Source: Syngnathus acus | Taxonomy: Eukaryota; Chordata; Actinopteri; Syngnathiformes; Syngnathidae | Reading direction: 5' to 3' | DNA length: 64,000 nucleotides | NCBI RefSeq assembly: GCF_901709675.1 | Contig: NC_051103.1 | Span: 6,743,501-6,807,500, forward strand | In this document: piece after piece, positions 11,401-22,800 of the stretch | Numbering within the stretch: position 1 is the stretch's first letter | How the letters are laid out: each line of letters begins with the position of its first letter | Notes under the pieces: model-generated | Databases searched by the model: none | Seen by the model: only the letters and a program-made list of their open reading frames with translations | What the model was told of the DNA's origin: nothing | Program-made: the position numbers and the translations under genes

Positions 11401-14400
11401 CCAGGGACAGGAACTCTATGAACCGCTCGATGAACTCCAGGTCGGAGAAATATTCAAAGATGATCTTTTCGGCCTGAAAGAAGAAAAAAAAAAAAGAACG
11501 AACACGTGAGGCATTGCATCTGCCTGCAACGGGGTGTTTGTGGGCGTACCTCGCTCATCTCTTCATAGGGCAGGTCATCTTTGAGTTTTTGCAAAGGAGC
11601 GTAGATCATCATTTCGCTAAAAAGAGAAGCATGGCAAAAGATAAGCAGTGCCCCCCAAATTTTAAAAATCTCATTTTTTCCAATGCTGTCTTATGAAGTG
11701 CTCTTTTATTTCATTTAACTATTTTTGGGTGTCCAAAATTCCGACCCCTCCAATCTGTCATTGTAACCAGTTGTTTACATCCCCTTTTAGATTCGAGCAT
11801 AAAGGCAGACGACATGGGCGAGGCGTTCTCCTGTCCGGGGATGAGAAGCCAAGATGAATGAATGGAAAAAGTCCATTAGTCAGCAAGTTGCCCACGTACG
11901 GGGACAGGAAGTGCCGCCCCTGTACTTGTCTTATCTTATCTGGGCCAAGCTGTAAGTCATCCAGTCAGGCTTATAAAATCTAGGCCGTGCCATGCGGCGG
12001 CTCCACCTCGTTAGCTCCCCGTTAAAAAGACATAAAAGTCTCCCCCGAGACATCCGATGGACGCCGCCGCTGGCTGTTTCCCCCTCACCTTGGCCACGAG
12101 TAGTAGCCCACGTGCGCTTTTTCCACATGCAGCTGGGAGTCCCACGCCTCCTCGCTGAGAGGCAGGTCAGCGCTGCGGTACTGCAGCCAGCCGTTGGCCT
12201 TCCGGTCTCCGGCCCACGTGCCCTCCGGGTCCACCGCGCCGCCTGCATCCGCAAATTAAACACTGGCAATTGAAAAAACCTGAAGTGGCTTAATTGACTC
12301 AAATGACTCTTCTACTCACAAACGTCAGACGGCTTGACCGCGACTTTCTTTCTCGGTCTTTTGAGCTGCTTCAGGACACCGGCCATTGCTAATATTGCCA
12401 CCTAAGAGAGAAATAGAACATGGGAAAATAAAGTATGCAGTGACGCTTGCTTATTCACAGTTCACCATTAGCAAATTTGTTCCCTTTATTTCCCCTGAGC
12501 TGCAACAAGAAGCAAAGAGGCGGACCTTGCGTATGCTGATGGAGTCGTGTATGAGGCCCTGCGTGAAGTAGAGGACGGCGTCCGGCGGCAGCGGGTGGTC
12601 GTCCCTCAACAGGAGCGACAGCAAGTCTGCGGCCGTGTGCTCAAACTTCCAGGGCCTGCATCACAAGACAGTTTTTCAGTTTTGGTTGTGACTGTAGTAC
12701 TTGAAGAGCTACTGCATGTTTCATCTTAGGTGATGGTAGAAAAATGATTTGCAAAACTCACAGCTCTCTGTCTTCAAGGCAGTCCAATAGGTCATTTACC
12801 AGCTTCTCGTATTTCCTGAACAAGCAAAAAATATCTTGTTTTTCTGTATTACTGCGGCTGGTGAGAGATTGCTGGCGTACGTCTCCTACCGAGCATTAAC
12901 AACATTTTTGATTTGCTGGCGCTGAAGCCCCTCCTTCAGCTCGTCAACAGAGAGCGTCTCCGAGGGCGCCACGCGCTCGGCTATCTCCACGCAGCCCTCC
13001 GACACCTGGAGATGGGCAGTGAGCACATTTTAGCGCAATGAGCAAGTCAGGAAGGCAATCGCGCCCAGGGTCGCTCACGGTGAAAAAAATGCCGATGGTG
13101 TCGTGCTGCCGGTGGATGCGGTCCACGATGTCGTCCAGGAGTTGGCCCACCGAGTGCTCGTCCAGAGTCGGGGCGGGCGACAGTCCGCAGCGGACCAGCG
13201 CCGGCCACACGGCGCCCACGCAGTCCCAGTCGCGGACGCTCGCCAAGCAAACGCCGCTGTGCGCCGCCTGCAGGCAGTACAGCGCCCCCTGAGGGTGAGG
13301 TGAGTGTTAGAAACACCGAGCCCAAACTGGCAACCCAGTAGGCAAAGCTGGAAAGGAATCCTCCGTGTGAGCTTTACCTTGAATTGCTGCCGTGTGCCGG
13401 CCGTGTGTTGCGGTGACAACAGTTGCACGATTTGAGGAATCAGGTCTCGGTATGAGAAGCTGTAGGTCGCCAGTGCGGTGGTCAGCACGGTTTGGGCTTT
13501 GCTACGTACCTGCCAAGGAACAAAAAATTGATTTCGATTCGGATACGTGCGGAGTACTTTCTGGTTGCTCAGTCAGCGCGTTGTACCTGGCTGTAAGTGC
13601 TAGTTGACAGCAGCAGGAGATCGCACAGTAGCTCTTGGTGGACTTGTTTGTATTCGCTGCCATCCACCACCAACTTTCTCATCTTTCAATCAAACACCAA
13701 AGTCGTATTGAGTACATTTTACAGAATACAATCCAATGTTGTGATTCCAAGTCAGCAGGTGTGCCTTGGCAAATTGAACTGAGTCAGGCAATATACCTCG
13801 TGCTGGAGCAAGACCCGGTCGATGAGCAGTGCTCGAATGTGCTGCTTCTTCCCGTAAAGCTGCGCAGAAACGACGACAAAACAAAGCGAAACGTTAGTTG
13901 CAGAGAAAAAGCGAGCAAACGCAGCGCCGTCAGCTCACCCGGTTTTCCATCGACTTCTTGACCAGCGTGAAGCTCTTCCAACGCGAGTCGAATTCCTCCT
14001 TGTGTGTGCCTCGGAAAAACAGGAGGTCGCTGATGATCTGCGGTCACAAGCCATCAAAGACTCGGTCAGAACTTTTCTCCACAGAGGAGACCATTACAAG
14101 TGTAATCGTGGGTCTTCGACAAGCCATGCAGGAGCCAAAATACTAAAGGATAGAAACCATCCAATCTTTATTCAATTAACTGAAACTCCATTGTGAGACA
14201 CCTGTAACAACAATTACTATGAAATCAAACTCAATTTATTGCAATTATGAAACATAGTCACCTTGATGATGACAAAGAGCGACTTGGTGTCGTCCTCCGT
14301 GTGCTCCAGGATGTGATCTGATTGGTGGGCGGGCAAGGAGGCTCACGTTACAGTGGCATGCTGTGATGCATTTGGGTGCTTTTTGTGTTTGTTTGCTTAC

Positions 14401-17400
14401 GTAGCAGCAGCCTGACGGTGCGGCAGATCGACTCTCTGTGGTCCTCGCGTGAATCGTCTGCGCGGGGTGAAATGAGCCAGGTCACAAAGCTGCCGGCACG
14501 CTTATTGAATGTGCTCCCTCACCGTAGTCCACGCCAATGTGCAGTTTGAACTCCCCCAGGTTCACCATGGAGGGCACTCTGTGGCCGGGCAGAGGTTAAG
14601 AAGCATGCATTGAAGATTTGTGTGCGTTTTTCTTGGCGTGTGGGCGTGTGTCGGCAAGACTCACAGGTCAGGGACGTGAGGTCCATCCAGGGGGGGCAGC
14701 AAGCTGCCCGCCCCGAGCAGGCAGTGCTGCACGATGGCGAGACTCTGCAACAGCTCCTCCCTGTGAACCGAGACGCACATGACACAAGTTTGACATAAGC
14801 TAAAAAATGTCTTTATTAAATCAGTCAATCCGTCAAATTTTCCCACCTGCTCATTGGACAGTCTCCCGAGACGTGGCGTTGGATACGCTCCAGCTCGGGC
14901 CTCAGCAGGCGGGACAAGAGCTGGAAAACAAAGTTCTGCTCGTCCATGCTGGGGACGTGCCAGCGCACACCCAAAGCGGCGACGTCGCCGGGCCGACCCC
15001 AGTCCTGGACGCAAAGGAACAACACACTGTAGGCGCTTTCCAACCAACCAAAATGCCAGCAAGTAAACGAGTGACCCACTCGTACGGGGAGGTCATCACG
15101 GAAACCCCCCGGCGTGCTGCGGTACTCGGTGGGGTAGATGAGTGAGAACGAGCGCAGCGTGTGCTCCAGCAGGCCCGCCGCCAGCGCGTAGGCCCGTTTG
15201 CAACACAGGCGCACGCAAGTGGTCAGAACGCGCTCCAGCTCGCCGGCAAACCTCAAAAGCTGCTCGCCGTCCACGCGGGTCACCTGAAACACACGCGCAC
15301 GTTGTATATTAAAAATGGAAGCAGTGCAGTAAGTCACAGCGTTTGGTTCGCTCTACTCCCATGAGTAATAAAACACAACAGAGAAGGTATCAATATGTTC
15401 TGCTTAGCGACAAAGTGGCCCGTTATTTACGAGGCCGCGGCGCGCCAGGGGCCTGCTGTAAGAAATGTCGTGTGGTCATCACTTTTTCCCCCCCGGCCCT
15501 CCATCTTTCTGGCGCAATATCAGAAAATTTCAGCAGAGATGAAATATCCTCCCTCCGCGTACCCGAGGGCGGCACGTTGGCCGAGTGCTGAGCACATCTG
15601 CCTCTCGCGCTCACATAAAGGTTCTCACCTCGGACAGCAGCTGGAGATTCCACAGCAGCTCTTTGTCCAGCTCCTCTTCACTCCGCAGATCCTCATCTAA
15701 ACACACACGTACATAATCAGATGATTAGTATCTAAAAAAAATAATGATTTTTTAAAAATGTGCTAAAAGTAGTCATGTAATTTCATCCAATAAACACAAA
15801 CACACTCAATGTCATACTGACTTTCAGTAATTTGGAAAATGAGGCTGCAACAATGCGGGACAAAGAGTTTGAGAGACTCGGCAGGATGACACTGAAAAGG
15901 ACAAACAATAGCGGACAGAAAAACAGAAAAGGAAGCGTCATTCAACAAAAACACAAGGTGAACGGGATAGAAATGAAAGTGCAAGAATTATAAAGCAATA
16001 AGATGTTTTGAGGAAAGTCCCCGTAGTCACTGGGAGCCAGCCACCTTTGCCGCTGCTCTGCACACATCAGCCACCATCCTGCCCGCCACGCACGTTTCAA
16101 AGATGTTGGACGTGGCGAAGTTGTAGACTTTCTGCAGCGCCACCTAAGACCAGAGGATGGAAAAGCGTCAGATGACACTCTGTGGGTGTGCGTGCGTGCG
16201 TGCGAGCGTCACCGTGTAGATGTCCGTGGAGCACTGCGTGAGGACGGTGCTGACGGTGGTGGACAGGCCCAGCTCCACCAGGCTCTCCAGGTGCGTGCGC
16301 GTGTCCGTCTCGGTCTCGGCGCGCGTCTGCTCCAGCGTGCTGCTGTCGATCACAGCAAAGCACCTGCGCAAACAAAAAACAGGGCATATTCTACTCGAGT
16401 GCCTGCCACCTGATAAGAAACAAGCACTGAACTTGATTGATGCTACCTGTCCAGAAGTTGCAGGACAAAATCTTCAAACTCAGCAGAAGCAAAACACAAG
16501 TCTTTTTCCATCTGAAAAGCAGAAGCACATTTGTGTGCTTTTGTCAGCGAATTTCTTTTCTGTTTCAAAGGGGAAGTCAACTCAAAATGTTCTTGACGAT
16601 AGATAATATGCTCTACATCCCCCCCCCCGCTACTCTAAACACGGCATTCCGATAAATACTGTGCGCGGAATATCAATGAAGGGGCAAAATCCACCCGTTC
16701 TGAAGACGGATTTGGTGACTAAATGGACAGCACACCTCTGACAGATTGCTGTGTCGAGACGGAGCTGACGAACAGTCGACCAAAGGCACCAGCGTGGTGA
16801 AGGTGGTGATGAACTGGAAGGTTATCTGAAAAACAGCCATCGGAGTCAGGTTTGGTTCCAAAGCAAAGGTGGCGCAAGCGCTGACGCTAACACTCACCAT
16901 GCACTTGCTGAAATCGTTGGGGTCCACGCCCGGCAGCGAGCCCATGAGCAGCGGCAGCACGTGCAGGCGGCCTTCCGGGTAGCGCTCGTCGGGTGCCACC
17001 AGGCTCCGCGCCATGCCGATCATGCAGCTGAGCGTGGCGGTCAGAGTGTGCGGCTCCGTCAAGGTCTCCATCGCCGCGTACGTTCTGTGGAACGGTCGGC
17101 TCGCATTTGAGACGCCCAAATACGTGGCCCTGGATGCGCAGACTTACTTCTCCAGCACGGGCGGAATGACCAGTTGTGGCGTGAGGAGTGCCAGGTTCTG
17201 CAGGGCGAAGGCGGCGTCCGTGCTGCCCGTTTTGCTGCGCAACAAATGATAGGAAGGAAACTGGATAAGCTCCGGCACGGATAGAGGAATAAATGCATGA
17301 ATGGAAAGTTTTCATCTGGATGGGATCCAGATTTGACAGTACCTGAACATGGCCAGCAGAGCAGCACCCGTGAGGCTGCGCGTGAACTCCTGCAGGTCCT

Positions 17401-20400
17401 CATCGCTCAGCTGCTGACTTTCGGGCACTGGCGCGATCCATCCAGGGGTGGCGTGGCGCTCACGGTGCACCCGGCGCACCACGCTCGCCGGCAGACGCTG
17501 GAGCAGGCGCATGAGGCGAGACTGCACAAACACACGCGCGCCCACGCGTTATGGTTCACGGGCCGAGGGGCGCCAAAAGTGGCGCGCGCTGACAACGAGC
17601 CAAGTTGGCAACCCAGAGTTACGGCTATCTCTGAAAGTGTGCATGTGGCTAACCTGCCAGCGACCGTGATTGGACGGATGATAGAAGGAGGCGATGCTGT
17701 TAAAGAGGCGGGTCAGCTCTTTCTGCGCCGGGTTTCCTGGGCCACCCTGCACATGAACAAAAATCAGCGGACCAACCTGCGGCCGATTTACGACATTCAC
17801 TGCCAGCTCTGCCCTGCCATTCAATCGCCCACTTTATTGCATTGTCTTCAAAATTTGCTTTCAATTAGAGAATGACGGGAGTTCACTCTATTTTTTTATT
17901 TTATTTGCTGATTGATTAGTTGTCGATGTATTGATTAATCTGGACACCTCTAAGGCAAATAATTAAAGTGTCAAAGTGAAATTACCAGCAAGGCCGTGAT
18001 CCACAGCACCACGTGTCCGATGTCGTAGGAGTTGGTGAGGTAGCGCAGCGCCGCCATGTGGCTGACGCCCACGGGGAGGTTCAGGCTGCGCAGGATCCTG
18101 GTGAAGATCTAAACGCAAACACTCTCCATTAGACCCAACTCGCTTGAATGATTGCACGATTCCGGCAAACACTCACCGTGGGGATGTAAGGGGTCCAGTC
18201 CACGTAGCCGATGTTGTCGTTGCCGAGGCGAGCAAACAGGTTTACCAAATGCTGCGGGGCAAAAGAAACAACGCAAAGGCTCACTGACGAGCAGAGACTA
18301 AAGCACGCGCGTCATTTGTGCGCTTTTGTCTCACCCCTTCCCAGCTGGGCTGATTCTGCACCGACAACCAAAGGTCCATCAATTCACTGAACCACAACCT
18401 GAAATAGATAAAAAAAAAGAAACTGACATTAATTGAAGTGGCCATTTGGGGCAAGTGGAGAAGTGCAATTTTAGCAGTATTTATTTATTTTTTATTCATA
18501 TTTATTTTGATTATTCTTTTCTGCATCACATCATTCTTTCCACCTCTCCCTATCCTTTTTCAAGGTTGAAGATTACAATCTCCAGACATTTGGAATATAC
18601 AGTAAGTGGCAAAAAGATGCTTGCTGCACACCAATTTGCACAAATATAAAACAAACACTCACACAGACACCTGACATTGCCAACAAATTCTTCCCATTCG
18701 TCTCCAATCCAATAAAAAAATTGAACTGCCTCCCACCAAACTGTCAAATGGGGAGCGGAACGGAAAAAAGGAGAGTATTAAAAGTGATGTACTACGGGAA
18801 GCCGTTCCAAGACTCGCTGCTGACAAATGTCTCTGGAAAGGCCAAACACGGTGAAGAAATGCACCGAGAGATCGTGTCGCCGCTACCATCTGGAACTCAA
18901 CTGAAAAAAAAAATGCAGGGAGCATTTCCAAGAAATCCAGCTGTTAGCCTGACGTGACCGAGAGAGCGGCGATTGATGGAGGGAATCTTTTTTTGATGTT
19001 GCAAAGGTGCTGACGGTGCCTGCGGTTTTTGCGACACATGATGCATGCTCAGATCTGCTAGAAGCAACCCAAGTCTCTGCAAAGTGAAGATAAATGTCTT
19101 GTTTTAAATTTGAATGTTTCAATTTGAAATGGTGAAAAAGAGCAACGCTACAGCTCCACAATTCAGTTTTATCTTCGAAGCTGTAGAAGGTATTAAGAAA
19201 GAAAAATCTGCATTCACTTCATGCGGTCTCTATACATTTGTCCAGCTAATGAAATCCCCAACAGCTCCTCCATTCCCTCCGGGCAGCAACTGCGAATTCA
19301 ACTTTAGCTCACAGTTAAGAAGTTAGTTAAGAGGCTCCTTTTAAAAGCCAGTTACAAACTCATCGGTTGAGATTTTACAACTCAATTTTCCAAACTCACT
19401 CCTCTTAAAGCAGACATAAAAGGGAGCCACCAGAAAGTGTCTTATTGATCATTTGGAACACAACCGGGTTTTCATCCTCAGACCAAGTGAGTAAAATAAT
19501 GGACCCATTTTTCATGATCCATGTGAAGAATCATAATTAAAGTAGCAAACCAGAAATGTACCCACCGGAAGCCTTGGGCGTGCTCCTCAGGGGGCATGAT
19601 GGTGGGCAAGAAGAGCTCCATGATGCCGATGGCCTTCTGCATGACTGCGTCAAACACGCACAGCAGGGGGCGCCACTCGTCCAGCATCTCCTTGGTGGAG
19701 GATGCTGGGAAGTATCTACAAGAAAAAAAATGTATGGGACCGCTGAAGGTAATGCCGATGGTGAGAATGGTGAACAAAACTCACGGTCTGCAACTTTTGA
19801 CCAAAGCCTTCAGAATGTGTTCCAATGAACTGTAAACAAAGAAAGTCAATATAACTCAAAATCATTCAATTGAAGTGATTATTCAAAAAGGCACAACTCA
19901 CTTGGGGAACCAGACAAGTCCGAGATGCTCCGTCTTGGAGTGGACCACCTTCTCGTAGAGCTGGTGGAGCGGTCGCCATGGCAACTGGAGGTCGTCCCTC
20001 GAAAGCAGTTCCTTTTTCCTGTTTGCGTTAGTGTGCCGTGTACAAATGCCCAAAGCAGTGAATGAGTTGCTTGACAAATAAAAAAAAATCTATTTGGCAT
20101 ACCATCGAATAACGTATTGCTTGTTGCGCTCATTTGCCAAGTTCTGCCATTGTCGTTAGTAACTGCACAAATCTTTCATTGGGAAGATTTGGAAAAATAA
20201 GCCATAATAAGGCCAGTGGATTGAAACAAAAAGACATCTATCTTTTTGCAGCGAGCCGGGACGCCTCGTATTGAGTCGTTGACATCTACGTGAAGGTGCT
20301 ATGGCGCGGTGATGGATGCGGTCGTCGCGGCAACAACCTCGAGACAAAAGCCGAGTGATGAATGTTGACGCGGTAGTGGCATCTGATTTAAGGAGACATC

Positions 20401-21222
20401 ATTGTGTGTGTAAACCCCTCACTGGGGACAACTCAATTGAAAGCAGGGCTGGGCACGCACTTGCACTTGACAGCCATAATTGGCTTTTAAAATGGACCGA
20501 AGGTTGTTTTGGTTTTGTTGTTTTGAATGTACGACACCCACTTGAGGAGCTGAATAAGCAGTCGGGCGAAACTCTGCATCATGTGGGGCTCCAGGCCGGG
20601 CAGCGTGACCAACTCATAGAGCAGCTTGATGAAGAGAATGTGCTCGTCCTTGCTGAACCTCCGGCCGTAGAGCTTTAAGAACCTGCGAGGAGACCGAAGT
20701 AGGTGGGGTCACATCGGAAGGTGTTCCATGCTTCCTATCGCTGACCCATTTTGTTAAAATTGACATACTTGCACATGTACCCTCAAAGTATAAGATGGGT
20801 CACTTTTCACGAGCAAAATGTACAAATAACTTTTGAAGCTGTAAACTTTCACAACATACGAGGTCTGAGCTCAAACGAAATAAAGTGGACCAAAAATTAG
20901 GGGGGTTAGGATAACCATATTTGGGGCAATTTAAATTAGGTTTTCAAAATGGCTGCCGAATAGGGCGGCAATATGTTCATCAAACAAATTCGACGACGAG
21001 GGTCGAGTTGTCGAATACTTCCAATTGAATGACTTGCTGAACTTACGAGAAGAGTTTTTTGCACCAGAAGGCGACCCCAGGCCAAAGTTCCCGGAGGAGG
21101 ACAGCTCTGGACAGGTTGGTCTTGATGTTCTCCAAAAGCTCTGAGGCTTCCCGCTCCAGTCGGTCGGCGTACGGCAACAGCCCATTATAGACGAGCTCCT
21201 TCTGGAAGACCAACGCTGTCAT
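7094..21222 (-). CDS. psme4: psme4, proteasome activator subunit 4 (PA200)
   Basis: PA200 is a huge HEAT-repeat solenoid that caps the 20S proteasome and promotes ubiquitin-independent turnover, including of acetylated histones. Joining 47 coding exons gives an uninterrupted frame of about 1798 residues (human 1843). Exons in transcript order: 21222-21047, 20682-20542, 20018-19902, 19829-19785, 19715-19566, 18398-18335, 18251-18177, 18108-17986, 17746-17654, 17521-17343, 17234-17148, 17084-16898, 16825-16736, 16511-16447, 16363-16213, 16143-16045, 15891-15822, 15696-15629, 15283-15086, 15004-14847, 14760-14665, 14578-14523, 14457-14401, 14317-14262, 14037-13939, 13859-13797, 13682-13587, 13509-13378, 13288-13079, 13005-12890, 12815-12762, 12655-12526, 12401-12320, 12242-12089, 11616-11550, 11473-11348, 11273-11121, 11042-10938, 10566-10475, 10404-10273, 10093-9888, 9265-9180, 9009-8881, 8572-8417, 8200-8062, 7994-7861, 7228-7094. 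The start reads [20 protein letters not shown]. It lacks most of the low-complexity N-terminal extension of human PA200. The C-terminus ends SPCYYA, the tail that inserts into the 20S alpha ring to open the gate. Two donors appear to be GC. Several introns are 63-80 bp. The ATG at 21222 is the best start, but a longer upstream 5' exon is not excluded. Confidence 0.97.
7615..7636. repeat. poly(T) tract in last psme4 intron
   Basis: A run of about 22 T on the plus strand, reading poly(A) in the psme4 sense, inside intron 7229-7860. A similar T run of about 26 lies at 8382-8407 in the next intron but two. No flanking element ends are visible, so these are simple homopolymers. Confidence 0.8.
8034..8060. 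repeat. (TG)n short tandem repeat at a splice donor
   Basis: A TG/CA repeat runs almost into the donor of the psme4 exon 8200-8062, so the intron (7995-8061, 67 bp) is largely repeat. CA-rich sequence next to a donor can bind hnRNP L, but no effect is shown here. Confidence 0.7.
18399..19565. other. largest psme4 intron (intron 5)
   Basis: At about 1.17 kb this is the longest psme4 intron by a wide margin. It is AT-rich with no coding exon, recognisable RNA gene or repeat element that I can identify. The other psme4 introns above 300 bp (7229-7860, 8573-8880, 9266-9887, 10567-10937, 11617-12088, 15284-15628, 20019-20541, 20683-21046) also show nothing beyond simple repeats. Confidence 0.6.
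19972..19985. promoter_or_regulatory. X-box palindrome inside a psme4 coding exon
   Basis: GTCGCCATGGCAAC matches the RFX X-box consensus but lies within the psme4 exon 20018-19902, where it encodes part of a conserved LPWRPL segment. The coding constraint may explain the match, so a regulatory role is doubtful. Confidence 0.2.
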
Positions 21223-21704
21223 GACCGAATATTTTGCGTAGAGTGACGAACCGAAGCGCAGTCATGGAAGTACTTCGCAAGCTGTGACAACTTAATCCAG
21301 GGAGCCGACCAGGGCGGAAGTCAGACGAATGCCCAATCGGCGAAAGTGTGTCACGGCTAATTAAGTTGAGTAAAGCCGGCTGGTAATGTCCAGCTTCCGC
21401 TCTGACGCGCAGGTGCTGCGTCGCCTCGTTTACGTCATGACGACGACGTGCCAAAACATTTCACCCTAACTGACCCCCAACAAAGAAATCTGGTAACAGT
21501 AGAAGTACTGATGTATTTATAAAATAAAATAAAAATCTCTGAAATGCACTCAAGTACGCAAAGAATAATTCAGTCACTTCTACTGTACACAAGTTGTTAT
21601 AATTTAACAACAACAAAATATTTGGAGTGACCCCACTTGAGAATAAACTTGATTGACACCATGTAATGTAGCCGATTACAGTCAAATCAAAATGAATAGT
21701 CGGG

Positions 21705-21724
21705 ACTACATATCCCAGAATCCC
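21705..21724 (+). promoter_or_regulatory. ZNF143/THAP11-type motif upstream of psme4
   Basis: ACTACATATCCCAGAATCCC closely matches the known ACTACAnnTCCCAGAATGC promoter element bound by ZNF143/THAP11. That element is typical of broadly expressed and bidirectional promoters close to the transcription start. It lies about 480 bp upstream of the psme4 ATG, which suggests that psme4 transcription starts nearby. Confidence 0.65.
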
Positions 21725-22216
21725 CTGGAGCCTGCGTGTTGGGCTAATCTGTCGATTATTAGGATCATGGTACATTAACTGGATTATTTACTGTCTCTCT
21801 GTTGTCCCACTAACCCCGAACTGACTGACTGGATCAACTCACTCACTTCTCAATCTAATTAAACAAAAATAAAGTGAAAGTACTCTTTCTCTGCAATATG
21901 ATCGCCTAGTGGCTTTTATTAAGTATTTCTCAATATGTAGCCATGAATGTAGAGGTACAAAAGAAAATCAGCGAAAATCCTGACTCTTATTGACTATGAA
22001 TAGAACATATGTTTTTTGTTCCCATCCTCAGACAACTGACATTAATTGGGACAGAAGAAACCAACCACCATCATTTTGTCTATTATGGGTTTTTTTATGC
22101 TACATTATTCTTTCAAAGCAATTTGCTGAATTTGATGACTTCCACCGTGTAATTTACTTTCCATTAAAGTTTGTAAACAATTATTTCTTGCCATCTGTGC
22201 ATGGAAGCGTAATCTT

Positions 22217-22230
22217 GTTACCACGGCAAC
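22217..22230. promoter_or_regulatory. RFX X-box in the psme4/kcnk1-like intergenic region
   Basis: GTTACCACGGCAAC is a perfect X-box inverted repeat with a two-base spacer. It is 12 bp from a CTCF-type core and about 570 bp upstream of the channel start codon. Confidence 0.5.
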
Positions 22231-22242
22231 GTGGTCTGCACT

Positions 22243-22254
22243 GCCATCTAGTGG
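22243..22254 (-). promoter_or_regulatory. CTCF-type core motif
   Basis: GCCATCTAGTGG is the reverse complement of CCACTAGATGGC, which fits the CTCF core CCASYAGRKGGC without mismatch. The only other perfect core I noticed is 1.5 kb away at 23741, in the same orientation. Confidence 0.5.
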
Positions 22255-22800
22255 TCACTTTGAGCCAACTCAACTTCAGTAGGTAAACTACACTTGAATA
22301 ATCCGCATGAGCTCCAATTCATATCCATTAAAATTTGATGACGCTATGTTTATATTAAGTACAATTTTCTTTTTCAAAAAATACATTCCTTCTTATGATA
22401 CAGGCAAATAAAGGCGCAAGCCGTTGGTTTCGGTTGTGCAAGTGTACCTAATGTAGTGTCCCACTGTCCCGTCTGTGCATTGTTGTGATTCCAAACCCAA
22501 AACCGGTTGAACCGGTTCAGATTTGTTGGGAGCCCAATTTCAAGTCCCCTGCGATGACATTAACCGGCTAAAACAAAAGCGAATCTCACACCTAAAGCTA
22601 GTTGGACGAAAAAAGAAAAACTTTTTTTTTTATAGCGGACATTTGAGTCGAAATTTCCGATTAAAACATGTCAAGGTGAGTGACGTTGCCTCTTCCTCGT
22701 CGGTGATGTGACGAAGCAGGAAGAAGTCGCCACTGTCGGTCGACTGGTTTCCATTGTTCGTTCAACTTGCAAAAGGGTAGTTCTTTCACATTTCCGCGCT

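Larger units (their letters stand above)
21223..22800. other. divergent promoter region, psme4 / kcnk1-like
   Basis: The two genes are transcribed away from this 1.58 kb interval, which must hold both 5' UTRs and promoters. It contains a ZNF143-type motif (21705-21724), an RFX X-box (22217-22230) and a CTCF core (22243-22254). No further coding exon was recognised. Confidence 0.65.

Noticed and set aside
22708-22800. N-terminal extension of the potassium channel
   Set aside because: The in-frame start would be GTG. The ATG at 22801 fits the TWIK N-terminus and has a better context.
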